A stretch of DNA of 64,000 bases from Phytomonas francai (GCA_001766655.1 MJCC01000023.1:23923-87922); one strand, 5' to 3'; shown: positions 51,535-62,043, counted from the first letter of the stretch. Notes: a model not told the origin generated them from the letters alone. Program-made: numbers and translations.

Positions 51535-53241
51535 ATGGGAAATAAAGCTGGTAAGCTGAAGAAGGAAGGGCTTGCGCATCCTTACTACTTCTACGAGGGT
51601 GTAAAGGCCGCTCGTGAAGGCCGTTACTGTTACTCAGAAATTTACTTTGAGAATGCATTAGCAAGTCATCCTGCGCGAGATTTCTGGGTGCAGTTGCACA
51701 AAGGCATGAATATGCCTGACACGATTGTAAAGCACGTTAATGAAGGTGACTCAACATCAACCAAGATTACCTGCGCTGAGAATACAGTGTTGGAGATGTT
51801 TTTGGATGAGCGGGCAAATCATATCTTGGACTATATCCGCCTTTCCATGGATATTATGCATAGTTACTTGTCTCTGACTCCTAATAGGATTAATGGTGGC
51901 ATTGCACTTGCCTACTGCGTCTCCATTTGCAGAGGAACTCGAGATCTGAATCATCTTCTAAGGATCTGGGCAAGGGAGGAAGGCAAAACGTTAATGGCAC
52001 CCGAAATTGTTGCAAACACCGTGAATCCCTTTAGAAATATGAGAACCGAAAATGAAGGTGACGAGTGTGCGGCACTGTGCACCATTGTGACCGCCATTTG
52101 CCTATTCCAATCCACCCTTCAACATTACTGGATTTGCGCATGTATCAATTACTGCATGCTCACCCTTCAGTACGCCCAGCACATGGAGGGAAGGTCACAA
52201 GTAAAGCATAGGGCGAGGGTCCATTCCAATGTCATTGACCTCGCGTCGGCTGCGATGTTTAATCTCCATGAGTTGTGTAATTTGCACGAATACACTAATG
52301 CCGCGAAGGAACTGGAATCGCGTATGCCAAAGACCAACTTTACACCTTATTTGTCGGACAACCTCACCTCTGAGAATGGCGTTCATTATCAGGCCAGCGA
52401 GACGAACACGCGCGGCAGCAAGCAGAGCAGCAAGGACATCAAGCCAAGTATCTTCAGCCAGGGCGCCGTGACCCAGCCTTTTTTTTATGAGGGCAGACGG
52501 ATTAATCTGGATAACAGGGTCTCACCGTTCGTACGCGAGGATCCACCTATTCGCCTTTCTTTGAAAACCCAAATATCGAGGAAAAACCTCGTCCGCATCA
52601 GGTCTGCAGGGAAGCGAGATACTTATTATTATCTTTCATGGTTCTTCACGAAGTCTGTGTCGATGGTACCCGGTCATAGCTTAAATTTCCTGCGGAAAGA
52701 TTTGCCATACTACGTTGTCAAGCTTGAGGGGTTGTATAAGAAGTCAGGGAAAAATTTAAGATCTGTGCGAGCTGATATGACAGGCATTATCATCGATCGG
52801 CAGCCTAATATCATATCTAACTTTTTCCAAGGAGTCAGCGTTAAAGTGAATTCTGACGACGATGAAGGCGCAAAGGGAAAGACGAACGGACAGGAGAGCG
52901 AAGACGCCGCAAAACCTTCGTCGGACTTGAAATCCAGTGAAGAAGAAATCATAATTGATAAACCCATTGAGGAGGTGGAGAAAATCAATCTTCAAAACTA
53001 CGAAAATGTGCATCTAAACTTTACTGATGATATTACTCTGCGTCTCTTGACTATCGAAGAGGCCTTCCTCACCCAAGCAATTTTTGCTACAATCAAGTCA
53101 AAGATCATGAAAAGGAAGAAATACTTCGAGGATGCCGAACGATTGAACAAATTTGTGCGGAACGCGGCGATTGGCTTCTATGGTAACGGCTCTCACGAGT
53201 TAGAATTCGTGCTCAGCATTGATAATTATATCGACATTTGA
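51535..53241 (+). CDS. Helical-repeat protein, paralogue A of a tandem pair, possible N-myristoylation
   Basis: 568 residues from the ATG at 51535, which follows an A-run. It shares several blocks in the same order with the gene at 55191. These are YYEGVKAAREGRYCYSEIYF with HPARDFWVQLHKGM (TPR-like first hairpin), SWFFTKSVSMVPGHSLNF in the middle, and the C-terminal IEEAFLTQAIFA and HELEFVLSIDN. The N terminus MGNKAGKL fits a myristoylation pattern (Gly2, small residue at 6), so membrane attachment is plausible. Helical repeats probably form a scaffold. An acidic, disordered insert (about 440-480) has no counterpart in B. No catalytic motif is visible and no named family is recognised. Codons are AT-leaning compared with most of the window. 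Function is unknown. Confidence 0.72.
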   Translation: MGNKAGKLKKEGLAHPYYFYEGVKAAREGRYCYSEIYFENALASHPARDFWVQLHKGMNMPDTIVKHVNEGDSTSTKITCAENTVLEMFLDERANHILDYIRLSMDIMHSYLSLTPNRINGGIALAYCVSICRGTRDLNHLLRIWAREEGKTLMAPEIVANTVNPFRNMRTENEGDECAALCTIVTAICLFQSTLQHYWICACINYCMLTLQYAQHMEGRSQVKHRARVHSNVIDLASAAMFNLHELCNLHEYTNAAKELESRMPKTNFTPYLSDNLTSENGVHYQASETNTRGSKQSSKDIKPSIFSQGAVTQPFFYEGRRINLDNRVSPFVREDPPIRLSLKTQISRKNLVRIRSAGKRDTYYYLSWFFTKSVSMVPGHSLNFLRKDLPYYVVKLEGLYKKSGKNLRSVRADMTGIIIDRQPNIISNFFQGVSVKVNSDDDEGAKGKTNGQESEDAAKPSSDLKSSEEEIIIDKPIEEVEKINLQNYENVHLNFTDDITLRLLTIEEAFLTQAIFATIKSKIMKRKKYFEDAERLNKFVRNAAIGFYGNGSHELEFVLSIDNYIDI

Positions 53242-54379
53242 GATAACTTCTTTCCTTCGATATTTTTTTGTCTATTGATTATTTTGTTTCACCCGATCTT
53301 CTTTTATTTTATTTGTTACATTATTTGTCTTAATTACATCATCAGCTATTATTTCGACTAGTAAGTTTATAAAGCGAAACTTTATTTTCCATACCCGAAC
53401 CATTTTCATTTTCCCTATTTCCCTTTCTAAGTCACACTTTGAGACGAAGCATTTTGCTATCATTATTATTGAGCAATAAAATGGGAACAATGATTGCCAT
53501 TTTTGAAACTCTTTCTTATTTCTTGTTTAGTCCAAAGGAAATATTTGTGAATGGATCTATTCCACTTAAAAGTGGATCGTCTTGTATCACTTGATAATTA
53601 GCTTTCGTAATCAGTGCTTCATGTCTATTTTTTATTGCTGTGTGTAAATAGTTATGATTACCTGTATTTTGTAGGTATATATGTATATATATATATATAT
53701 ATATGTATATAAATATTATAATTTTATGTAGGAAAAGTGGGTAAAAGTTAAGATGAGTGTATTTACGTTTATATTTTTTAGAATTATTTACTGAAAGAGA
53801 CCGGACTCTCACAAAAATACCCAAAATAAATAAAATTATAATAAAATTGAATGAATATTTACAGTAAAAATGATAAGGAGAAAATGATTATGTGCTAAAA
53901 ATATGTAAAATTTTCACGGAAAGATTCTTTGATTCATGCCATTTCAGCTGACTTACATGATTATTTATTATGGTTCGTCGTTTGTTTCACATATCATGCC
54001 CCCTTTCTTGTAAATGTCTCTTTACACAGGGACTCATTTGACGGTATATCAATAGGCTTTGCATTCACCTCTCATTTATTTATCTTTATGTGTTATACAC
54101 GTATCCTTTTATCCGTTGAATGACCATGCTGAAGCATCTGCCTCCTTATTGAATGTATATTTTCCTGAGAAACAAAGAAGGAAATGCACATGGAAAATAT
54201 ATGCATACATTCATGCCATTATGAATACCTAATCATATTTTTCATTTCTTTAAAAAATTCTTCATAAAATTGGCTAAAATTTGCTTATCTTTTACTTTGG
54301 TTATGTGACAATAATTAATCCCTGACCTGCTTATTATAGGAAGTCAAGTAATTCATTTGCTAAAGACCTAAATTTTAAT
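53242..54379. other. AT-rich intergenic spacer
   Basis: TA microsatellite at about 53676-53706. No gene is supported. It ends where the first 760-bp repeat copy begins. Confidence 0.65.
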
Positions 54380-55139
54380 TTTACGTTTGATCTGAGATTA
54401 TTTTCGACTATCTTTCTTTGTAAAAAGCATGCAATGCATTGTAAGATACCTGTCACTCACTTTGACAGAGGTTCTGACGGTATAGCACCTCAGAAAGCGA
54501 GGCCTTAATAGCCTTGTGCTCTTGTTAGACTTCATCTGAACATTTCTTGACTATTATCGTGAACACGCGAGTCGAAGTGATACATTTGAGTTATAATTTT
54601 TATTGTTGTGTATGCTTATTAGAATCATTCATGAAGGAGTGCTTACGCCTCTTTTCGATCAAACCACTGAATGACATTTATATTTGATTGAATCTAATTA
54701 ATCAGCTGTTTTCATTAATTCTAATGATTCCTCTTTCCTTGATTGGAGACATATCCTATGGTGTGTGCTTCACCTGACGCAGCGAAGATAAGCAATGCTA
54801 TTGGTATCTACAGACGCCCCTGCATACATAATATTCGTAGTAATTTAATTTTTTTAAACCCCTAAGTGAACATGTAAACTGATGTATCTGTCACTGTTAA
54901 TTCTAAAGATAGTTATGGCATCCCCTTGTCTAAATCTGTTAGGGCACTGTCTTATCTAAAAGTTGAGAAGGTGGTGCGGAGTTCACCCTCTTCCATGTAC
55001 TTTCTGTTCGTTTTTCCTGTGTCTGTGTCCGCCACTCTTCACTTTACTGATATGCTTTCCTCATCCGTTTTAAGATTTAAGCCTGACTAATTTTCTAAGT
55101 TTGGATATAATTAAACGGCACGCCTTATCACAGCATAAA
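54380..55139. repeat. 760-bp direct repeat, copy 1
   Basis: Matches 57430-58189 base for base at a constant offset of 3050 with three substitutions (54481, 54856, 55036) and no indels. Sequence similarity stops abruptly on both sides. It is non-coding as far as can be seen, and holds the 5' flank and likely splice acceptor of the gene at 55191. Confidence 0.95.
55024..55074 (+). promoter_or_regulatory. Candidate trans-splice acceptor inside repeat copy 1
   Basis: A pyrimidine-rich region ends in TTTTAAG with AG at 55073-55074. The leader would be 116 nt. The same signal is in copy 2 at 58123-58124. Confidence 0.5.
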
Positions 55140-55190
55140 CCAGGGATACATTGCCATTAAGCTTAACACAGAGAGAACAGCGAGGTCTCA

Positions 55191-56801
55191 ATGAACTGTT
55201 TTGGAGGTTTCCCTTGGCGATCGAGCAGTAGCCAGTCTTCACTCTACAAAAATGGCATGAAAAAGATTGAGGAAGGCCGATACTTTGATTCAAATATCAT
55301 CTTCCGCCGAGTTCTCGAGGAGCATCCAGCCAATAGTTTTTGGTTAAAGGTCCACAATGGTGTGCGTCAGATCGACCTCCCCGAAATTTCCGACACTACG
55401 CAGAAAAAACTCGGTATGGGTATGAAGGATACGGGCAAGGATTCATACGAGCTGATCGAGTTTTCTTTTGGTACCCAACTCGCCCAGGTAATGGACTTCA
55501 CACGTATATGCATGGATATCGCCCGTGCCTACCTAATGCCACCGGCAAATGAGATCAATACCAAACTTGCGATGACGTACTACGCCTTTACCATCACTTA
55601 TCAGTTCGAGTTCCTTCATCTGCTGTTGTTGTGGAGGGCTGAGGTTGGTGAAGGCCTGATGTCTCAACCTAGGGAAGCGAATGCTTCCGATAAAATCTTT
55701 GCCACACCCCACGACATCATGTGTATTTTTCAACGTGTAAAACATTTAGCCTTCTATGACTTCGCAGGCGCTATTTCCAGCTACACGGTTATCAGTATGC
55801 AATATATGCAAGGCCTAGATGCGTCCAAGGATAAGGTAAAGTCACGCATTCTGAACAACTGCGTGGAGTTAATAAGTTCTGTACAATATATCTCGCAGCG
55901 CTTAGCCATTGTTATGCCGGGGTCCATCACCGCGCAGTATCTCCAACACAATTTGTCGAGCGTAGAGTTTTCTCCCTACGAGGAGGATGAGGAGGAGGAT
56001 GAAAAGAGCACTGAATATAGGACCGAAAGTTCCTCTCCTAGGTCAAAAGTTCAGAGTATTAAGGCGGACTGGCAAGTCATAGTGGACGACATTACAAGGA
56101 ACAAATCCCTCGATTCCTTCTTCTTTCAGCTAAAAAAGATAACCCCCGCGATGAGGCTCATACGGGAGCTCCCGAAGAACCCCCGCGTGCGATTTCACAT
56201 CCCGACGAAGATACCTAAACACCAGTTGGCCTACATTGAACCACCAACGCAGCGCAACTCATTCGACTACATCTCGTGGTTCTTTTCCGAATACGTGAGC
56301 ATCATTCCGGGGCATAATGGGCACTACCTCGCGCAGGAGCTTCCGGACCTGTTCGGCCCCGATGGCAAGTCCCCTCTCCAGCACGTGATCGGCGATGTCG
56401 TGGATCAGCACACGAGCCTAAAAATTAAACCCAAGACGTGCGATAGCAGCGTGGTCTTCTTCAAATCGGACAACGCGAGCCGCTCGTTCGTCGATCTCGA
56501 TAGAAACCCGCCCACCTTCCAGAGGCGGGCGAACACCGCGCGGCGGTTTAGCACCCTAAAGCACCCGCTCGACCTCTCCGACTTTCGCGTATTGGCGGTG
56601 GTGGGGCTGGAGGAGCTCATGTTGCTGGGGGCCCCGATGTTGGTCATTACCTCCCGTTTGTTCACTAAAATGGGTCAACACGAGCGCGCGTTGGAGTTCG
56701 TGAAGATGTTGGAAAAAACCTCGGAGTTGATGTACGGGGTGAACTCTCCCGAGTACGACTTTTTGGTCTCTCTGCATGATTTGTGCACTGTTAAGCTGTA
56801 G
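55191..56801 (+). CDS. Helical-repeat protein, paralogue B of a tandem pair
   Basis: 536 residues from the ATG at 55191, about 50 bases after the end of repeat copy 1. Related to the gene at 51535 across its length. The N-terminal hairpin is YKNGMKKIEEGRYFDSNIIF, then HPANSFWLKVHNGV. The middle block is SWFFSEYVSIIPGHNGHYL, and the C-terminal block ends YDFLVSLHDL with a TPR-like pair LFTKMGQHERALEFVKML. The N terminus is MNCFGGFPW, with Cys3 open to palmitoylation, rather than the Met-Gly of paralogue A. An acidic run EEDEEEDEK lies near 264-272. It sits between two 760-bp direct repeats, so it could be excised or amplified as a 3050-bp unit. Composition grows GC-richer towards the 3' end. 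Function is unknown. Confidence 0.75.
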   Translation: MNCFGGFPWRSSSSQSSLYKNGMKKIEEGRYFDSNIIFRRVLEEHPANSFWLKVHNGVRQIDLPEISDTTQKKLGMGMKDTGKDSYELIEFSFGTQLAQVMDFTRICMDIARAYLMPPANEINTKLAMTYYAFTITYQFEFLHLLLLWRAEVGEGLMSQPREANASDKIFATPHDIMCIFQRVKHLAFYDFAGAISSYTVISMQYMQGLDASKDKVKSRILNNCVELISSVQYISQRLAIVMPGSITAQYLQHNLSSVEFSPYEEDEEEDEKSTEYRTESSSPRSKVQSIKADWQVIVDDITRNKSLDSFFFQLKKITPAMRLIRELPKNPRVRFHIPTKIPKHQLAYIEPPTQRNSFDYISWFFSEYVSIIPGHNGHYLAQELPDLFGPDGKSPLQHVIGDVVDQHTSLKIKPKTCDSSVVFFKSDNASRSFVDLDRNPPTFQRRANTARRFSTLKHPLDLSDFRVLAVVGLEELMLLGAPMLVITSRLFTKMGQHERALEFVKMLEKTSELMYGVNSPEYDFLVSLHDLCTVKL

Positions 56802-57429
56802 AAATGGGGTCCGAGTATGTTGTCGTTAGAAGCGGGTTTGATTCTCTCTATTCAATGTCGCGCGTTGTGAGATTTCTAGGTCTTCTTTTTATCAAATCTT
56901 TGCATATTTATTTATTTTCATTAAGGTTGATTTTTGTTAATGCCTAGACATGTAGAACGTGCCACCATGAGCCAGGTGTATAAAATGGACCCACAGTCAC
57001 CCATTGTTAGACTTTTCTGTGGAGGGAGGATGGGGAGGGTAAAGTTCCCCCCTTTCTGATGAGACTGTATGCTTAAGGCAGAGAATTGTGCTGTTTATTG
57101 CATCAACGACTCAGGGAAATACAGTAATTCTAACCGATCATAAGTGTTCGTTCCAATAAATTTTCATTTTAAATTTCTGATAGGTTGTGTTTTATTTTTA
57201 TGCATTCCACTGTGGCATTGCCTAAAGTGCTCCTGTTGGAAATTATATACATAAATATATATATATATATATATATAATGCATAAGGCCTTCAGGCAGTT
57301 TTAATGTCTAATTGGAAAAGACTACCTTCAACGAGGAACTAATTTCTTTTATGTAATATACATATTGTGGTGAAGAGTCTTTCAAATGATTATTACCCCC
57401 CACGCGCAAAAAAAGGTTTAATCTTTGAA
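56802..57429. other. AT-rich intergenic spacer
   Basis: TA microsatellite at about 57256-57278. No gene is seen. It ends at the start of repeat copy 2. Confidence 0.65.
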
Positions 57430-58189
57430 TTTACGTTTGATCTGAGATTATTTTCGACTATCTTTCTTTGTAAAAAGCATGCAATGCATTGTAAGATACC
57501 TGTCACTCACTTTGACAGAGGTTCTGACGGAATAGCACCTCAGAAAGCGAGGCCTTAATAGCCTTGTGCTCTTGTTAGACTTCATCTGAACATTTCTTGA
57601 CTATTATCGTGAACACGCGAGTCGAAGTGATACATTTGAGTTATAATTTTTATTGTTGTGTATGCTTATTAGAATCATTCATGAAGGAGTGCTTACGCCT
57701 CTTTTCGATCAAACCACTGAATGACATTTATATTTGATTGAATCTAATTAATCAGCTGTTTTCATTAATTCTAATGATTCCTCTTTCCTTGATTGGAGAC
57801 ATATCCTATGGTGTGTGCTTCACCTGACGCAGCGAAGATAAGCAATGCTATTGGTATCTACAGACGCCCCTGCATACATAATATTCGTAGTAATTTAATT
57901 TTTTTTAACCCCTAAGTGAACATGTAAACTGATGTATCTGTCACTGTTAATTCTAAAGATAGTTATGGCATCCCCTTGTCTAAATCTGTTAGGGCACTGT
58001 CTTATCTAAAAGTTGAGAAGGTGGTGCGGAGTTCACCCTCTTCCATGTACTTTCTGTTCGTTTTTCCTGTGTCTGTGTCCGCCACCCTTCACTTTACTGA
58101 TATGCTTTCCTCATCCGTTTTAAGATTTAAGCCTGACTAATTTTCTAAGTTTGGATATAATTAAACGGCACGCCTTATCACAGCATAAA
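57430..58189. repeat. 760-bp direct repeat, copy 2
   Basis: Near-identical to 54380-55139 in the same orientation. It supplies the 5' flank of the BAR-like gene, which is otherwise unrelated to paralogue B. The near-identity implies recent duplication or continuing gene conversion. Confidence 0.95.
58074..58124 (+). promoter_or_regulatory. Candidate trans-splice acceptor inside repeat copy 2
   Basis: Same pyrimidine tract and AG (58123-58124) as in copy 1. The leader to the ATG at 58253 would be 128 nt. Confidence 0.5.
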
Positions 58190-58252
58190 ACATTCGTGTA
58201 TTATATCGGCAAAAGAATAAAGAGACAGTTTTTTTCATTACAACAAGCAAGC

Positions 58253-59113
58253 ATGTCTGCTGATACGGAGTTCAACATGAAAGTTGAGGATGTGGCTTTG
58301 GTCCGGAAAGCCACCAAAGCATTAGACAAGGGACTTGATAAAGTGACAATCCTTCTAAAAGAACTTTGCGTTTCGCTTGCAGATGTCACCAAGGCCTTTA
58401 ATCACTTGACCTCCCTTAGTTTCTCGAATCCATCCGTCAGTACCTACGCACGTAGTGTTAATGAGGGAATCGCTCGCCTGAGGACTGGTGAGCCTCTCTT
58501 TTATTACTATAGCTCTGTCCGAAAAGACGTCCGTGAGGGCCTTGGGGGACTTAAGAGAGCTTATCACGATGCACAGTCAGCCATCGATAAATGTGAAAAA
58601 GCGCGTCATGAGTATGCGGCTGCTGTCAAGTGTGTGGCTGAAAAAGAGGAGAGTTGCAAACAGAAAAACAAACCCCTCTCAAAATCTTCTGGGCACGCGA
58701 GTCTCTGCTCGAAGAGTGATAAAAAGCGCGCTTCGTGTGAGAAAAAGCATCACGCGTTCGCGCAATCCTTCGCTAGGCTTCAGGCCGAGGTCGGGAGGGC
58801 GACCACGGATGTCATGACGAGCTACTTGGGCCTCAGTGCGGGTTTCTTGACCACCGTCATTGACGCGATCACGCAGAGAAACCCCGAGGTGTACGCGGTG
58901 ATGGATCACTACCGCGGGCACCTCGGGGCCAACGAGGCCTCGCGACCGAGGTCGGGCTCCTCGGCCCCTTTCACCCCGCCTTTCGCCTTTGCGGGAGAGA
59001 GTCCAAAGCGGCCGGTGGGTAGCACTTGGCAGCCCCCGCAAGGGGCGGCCGCGTCGTTCTTCCCGGTCGAAGGGGTGCCCCTCGCGGCGCACGCCGATGT
59101 GAAGGGTTTCTGA
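58253..59113 (+). CDS. BAR-like coiled-coil protein with Pro-rich C terminus
   Basis: 286 residues from the ATG at 58253; the frame is open further upstream but has no ATG there. Residues about 8-215 are almost entirely amphipathic helix: VRKATKALDKGLDKVTILLK, then LRTGEPLFYYYSSVRKDVRE, a charged Lys/Cys/Glu hairpin (KCEKARHEYAAAVKC) and a final long helix through TSYLGLSAGFLTTVIDAITQ. This three-helix length and order resemble BAR-domain proteins, which dimerise and shape membranes; it is a fold guess, since BAR sequences are poorly conserved. The C-terminal 60 residues are Pro/Ser/Ala-rich and could bind SH3-like partners. Its 5' flank is borrowed from the gene upstream through the 760-bp repeat. 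Composition shifts from AT-leaning to GC-rich towards the 3' end. Confidence 0.65.
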   Translation: MSADTEFNMKVEDVALVRKATKALDKGLDKVTILLKELCVSLADVTKAFNHLTSLSFSNPSVSTYARSVNEGIARLRTGEPLFYYYSSVRKDVREGLGGLKRAYHDAQSAIDKCEKARHEYAAAVKCVAEKEESCKQKNKPLSKSSGHASLCSKSDKKRASCEKKHHAFAQSFARLQAEVGRATTDVMTSYLGLSAGFLTTVIDAITQRNPEVYAVMDHYRGHLGANEASRPRSGSSAPFTPPFAFAGESPKRPVGSTWQPPQGAAASFFPVEGVPLAAHADVKGF

Positions 59114-59743
59114 GAGGCTGGAGGAGGGGGGATTCATGCGGTGGTCAGTCAGGACCGCGGTTTACCGTTCCGGGCTATGTGAACAAAGATATCCACTGCA
59201 CCTCCTAGGGGCTGCTTTTTAAAAGTTCCACTTTTTCCCGTCGTCTATATGTAGTTCGGAAAGCTAGATGATTAGCTTATCTAAAACTAAGTTAGCTTAA
59301 CAGGCTTGTTATTGAAGCTAGCTCTATTCATTAGATATGGCAGAGAGGTGCGATCAACTAAATACGAAACACACTCAAAGCAAATGTTAGTTTAAGCCAT
59401 ACAAGAAATATTGCTTTTATATTTATATTAATTTCATTATTACTGTAATGCAAATTTTTGCTTCGCGTGTGCGTGGTATAAATATCTAGGAACAGGCCGA
59501 ACTAATTTTATAAAATATATTGAGTTGTTTCTATCAATAGTCTTTGCTTGCCTCTTTTCTAACCTTTAAATTTTACTGCATAGAAATAAAAGTATTCCTA
59601 ATCATAATACAATATATATATATATATATGAACATCAGTGCTCCTTATTATAATAATTTGAATTGATATTGCCCTAGTATCCTCTCCCCGTTGTATTGCT
59701 GATTCTTTGTCTTCTCTTTATTTTATTTCATTCCAGTTTTCAG

Positions 59744-59889
59744 ATCCTTTTACAGCATTAGCGAAGTCAAATGAACTAAGACATCGATTTTATAGTAATA
59801 ACTTATACATCCCGGCAGTGAAAACACGAAGAGACCGGAACTCAGTATACGGTCACAGACCCACTAACACCTTTCCAAGCGATTATTAG
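59744..59889 (+). other. Exon-like frame without ATG after a polypyrimidine-AG
   Basis: Pyrimidine tract, TTCCAGTTTTCAG, then a protein-like frame (DPFTALAKSNELRHRFYSNN to NTFPSDY) ending at TAG 59887-59889. No in-frame ATG, so it cannot be a simple trans-spliced gene. It may be the relic of a lost gene or chance. Confidence 0.3.
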
Positions 59890-60814
59890 TGTTATTATAT
59901 TGGATTTTCTCCCATATTCAAGATGAGTACAACTTAAATTGCAAAGTTAGGAGGTGCTAATATATATATATATATATATATACTATGTCACCCCATCGAA
60001 ACGATACCATAAATACGGTCATTTCATGAGATACATTTTCACCTTCGGCTTCTAAATCCTCAGTCTCGCTCTCATTAATGATTTACTCATTTTTAATGGT
60101 GCAAGAATTGCGTCAACACACAAGGGTTAAAGTACCACCATAAGTGCATCAGCTAGGTCAACTGCATATTACGCATGTTGTGTTCCTCTGTATTTCGGTT
60201 TACACACATAGAATAGATATCCATGAGAAACTTTTAGGGTTTGGCAAAAGAAAGTTGGTCGATGATGTTGCAAGATAATTCTTTACAGAAGTTCATATAG
60301 TCTATTGTGTATAATTTTAAAAAAGAAAGGTTATAAAAAAAAGGAAAAGAGGAATAGTTCACATTCCCCTCATCCAAAACGGTAAAAATATTCAAAAAGG
60401 GGAATCGAAACTAAATCAAAAAAGCAAACGTTGGTGTAAACAACAATAATAATTGTTTGTCAAAAAAGTGGGGATATTGATGCAGCAAGAGTCTTTGTCC
60501 ACTAACTTCATTCCTCAGACGCGAAGAAGAAAGATATTCTGCGCAGGGATAAACCACACTAAGGAAAATATACCGCCAAAGCTTGAAGCAAATTTGAATA
60601 ATTTGTAGTTTCAATTGTAAAAAAAATGTCAACGTCGTATAAAATAAATGTTTTAATTCAAAATAAACATTTAGCACAGTACATAGTTTTCGTGGAAATA
60701 TTTAAAACCTCGCACCCGCGAGATACCGCTGCCGTGGTAGAAAACAAAGACTGTGACCGTGCACATCCCACATTACGTTGACTATAGTACTGGATTAGCG
60801 TTTACGCGCATGCA

Positions 60815-60853
60815 CACCTCTTTCTATCCTCATTCTCATCTGTAATAACTAAG
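60815..60853 (+). promoter_or_regulatory. Candidate trans-splice acceptor for the ZIP transporter
   Basis: Pyrimidine-rich tract at 60815-60841 with the first AG at 60852-60853. The leader would be 107 nt. Confidence 0.5.
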
Positions 60854-60960
60854 TTTCAAGTATTTAAGCAAGCATTGCAATCGTCTCAAACCACAAACTA
60901 CCTCTTGGAACCCCAATATCGTTTCCTGTGTGGATCACCTTTCGCTGTGTAACTGCACCC

Positions 60961-62043
60961 ATGGCTTCTCAAGCAGATAATGTGGGGACTGAACATTCGC
61001 TCTGCGATGGTCTGGAGGGCGAGTACTCCGTGGGCCTTCACGTTGCTGCCATCATCATTGTGCTCGTCGTCTCCCTTCTTGGCACGGTCATGCCGATTAT
61101 CACGAAGTACATTCGCATTCTTCGCGAGAACCCTTTCGTCTTTGTAGTTGCCAAGACGGCGGCGACGGGCGTGCTGCTTTCTGTGTCCACTATTCATCTG
61201 ATTGGCGATGCCATTGAGGCCCTCAACGAGCCATGCGTGCCTCAATCCCTTCTTGAATTCTACGGACCGTACGGATTTTTTTTAGCGGTGCTAGCAGCCC
61301 TGATGATGCACGCCGTGGACTTCAAGTTGGGTGACATAGCCCAGGCATGGCTGAAGAAGCAGCAAAGTGCGCTGCCTCCTGAAGGTGGTGCGGAGAGTGC
61401 GGCTCAAGGAGACCACGAAGATTTGAGCAAGAGCAACGGGCCCTGCGGCGCCGACGGTGAGCACGGCCGCAATGCCGTGGAGCGTTTGGTGGAAGGTGGC
61501 CACAGCCATGGTGGGGCGACTCCACCCCCCACGATGGGTCAACTTCGCCGAATTATTGCAGCCGTGTCGATGGAGTTTGGCGTCACCCTTCACAGCGTCT
61601 TCGTCGGCCTAGATATGGGCCTCACGACGGACGCCTCCCTGAAGCCACTGCTCGTGGCCCTGGTCTTCCATCAGCTGTTCGAGGGCATGGCGCTTGGCTC
61701 GCGTCTGGTGGACGCCAAGTTTTCATTTGTTCTGGACATGATCCTCGCAACCGTGTTCTCGGTGAGCGCGCCTCTTGGGATGTCCATTTCCACCGCGGCC
61801 GTGAGCATTCGGAAAGACGCCATGGCGGGTGGTTGGTTCGCGCTGATGCTGGGATCCCTCAGCAGCTTCTGTGGTGGCATTTTGCTGTATCTGGCCTTCA
61901 GCCTCCTTTTCTCGGACTTCACGATTGAGATCAAGGCGCACTGCTCCGACGGTATGCCCAGGAGGAAGGCCAAGAAGATCGCGATGTTCGTGTCGCTTTG
62001 GTCAGGCATGCTGACAATGGCGTTCATCGGCAAATGGCTATGA
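60961..62043 (+). CDS. ZIP-family zinc/iron transporter (LIT1/ZIP-like)
   Basis: 360 residues from the ATG at 60961; upstream in-frame sequence has no ATG. Eight hydrophobic helices fit ZIP topology: three before residue 140, a variable cytosolic loop with His-rich GGHSHGG (about 177-183), then five more. Metal-site motifs are intact. TM4 has EFGVTLHSVFVGLDMG with H211, and TM5 has FHQLFEGMALG with H237 and E241, the binuclear metal centre of ZIP transporters. ZIPs import Zn2+, Fe2+ or Mn2+ into the cytosol from outside or from organelles. The closest match by memory is the LIT1/ZIP group of kinetoplastids used for iron and zinc uptake; metal specificity cannot be told from sequence. Expression in kinetoplastids is usually set by the 3' UTR; no such element was identified. 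Balanced GC codons. Confidence 0.93.
   Translation: MASQADNVGTEHSLCDGLEGEYSVGLHVAAIIIVLVVSLLGTVMPIITKYIRILRENPFVFVVAKTAATGVLLSVSTIHLIGDAIEALNEPCVPQSLLEFYGPYGFFLAVLAALMMHAVDFKLGDIAQAWLKKQQSALPPEGGAESAAQGDHEDLSKSNGPCGADGEHGRNAVERLVEGGHSHGGATPPPTMGQLRRIIAAVSMEFGVTLHSVFVGLDMGLTTDASLKPLLVALVFHQLFEGMALGSRLVDAKFSFVLDMILATVFSVSAPLGMSISTAAVSIRKDAMAGGWFALMLGSLSSFCGGILLYLAFSLLFSDFTIEIKAHCSDGMPRRKAKKIAMFVSLWSGMLTMAFIGKWL

Larger units (their letters stand above)
59114..60960. other. Long AT-rich spacer with an orphan exon-like frame
   Basis: TA microsatellites at about 59611-59629 and 59960-59982. An acceptor-like AG at 59742-59743 is followed by a 48-codon open frame without ATG (see separate entry). 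The rest shows no gene. Confidence 0.6.

Noticed and set aside
54380..55139. The 760-bp repeats as a mobile element
   Set aside because: No coding capacity, terminal inverted repeats, poly(A) tail or target-site duplication was seen at the borders; a segmental duplication fits better.
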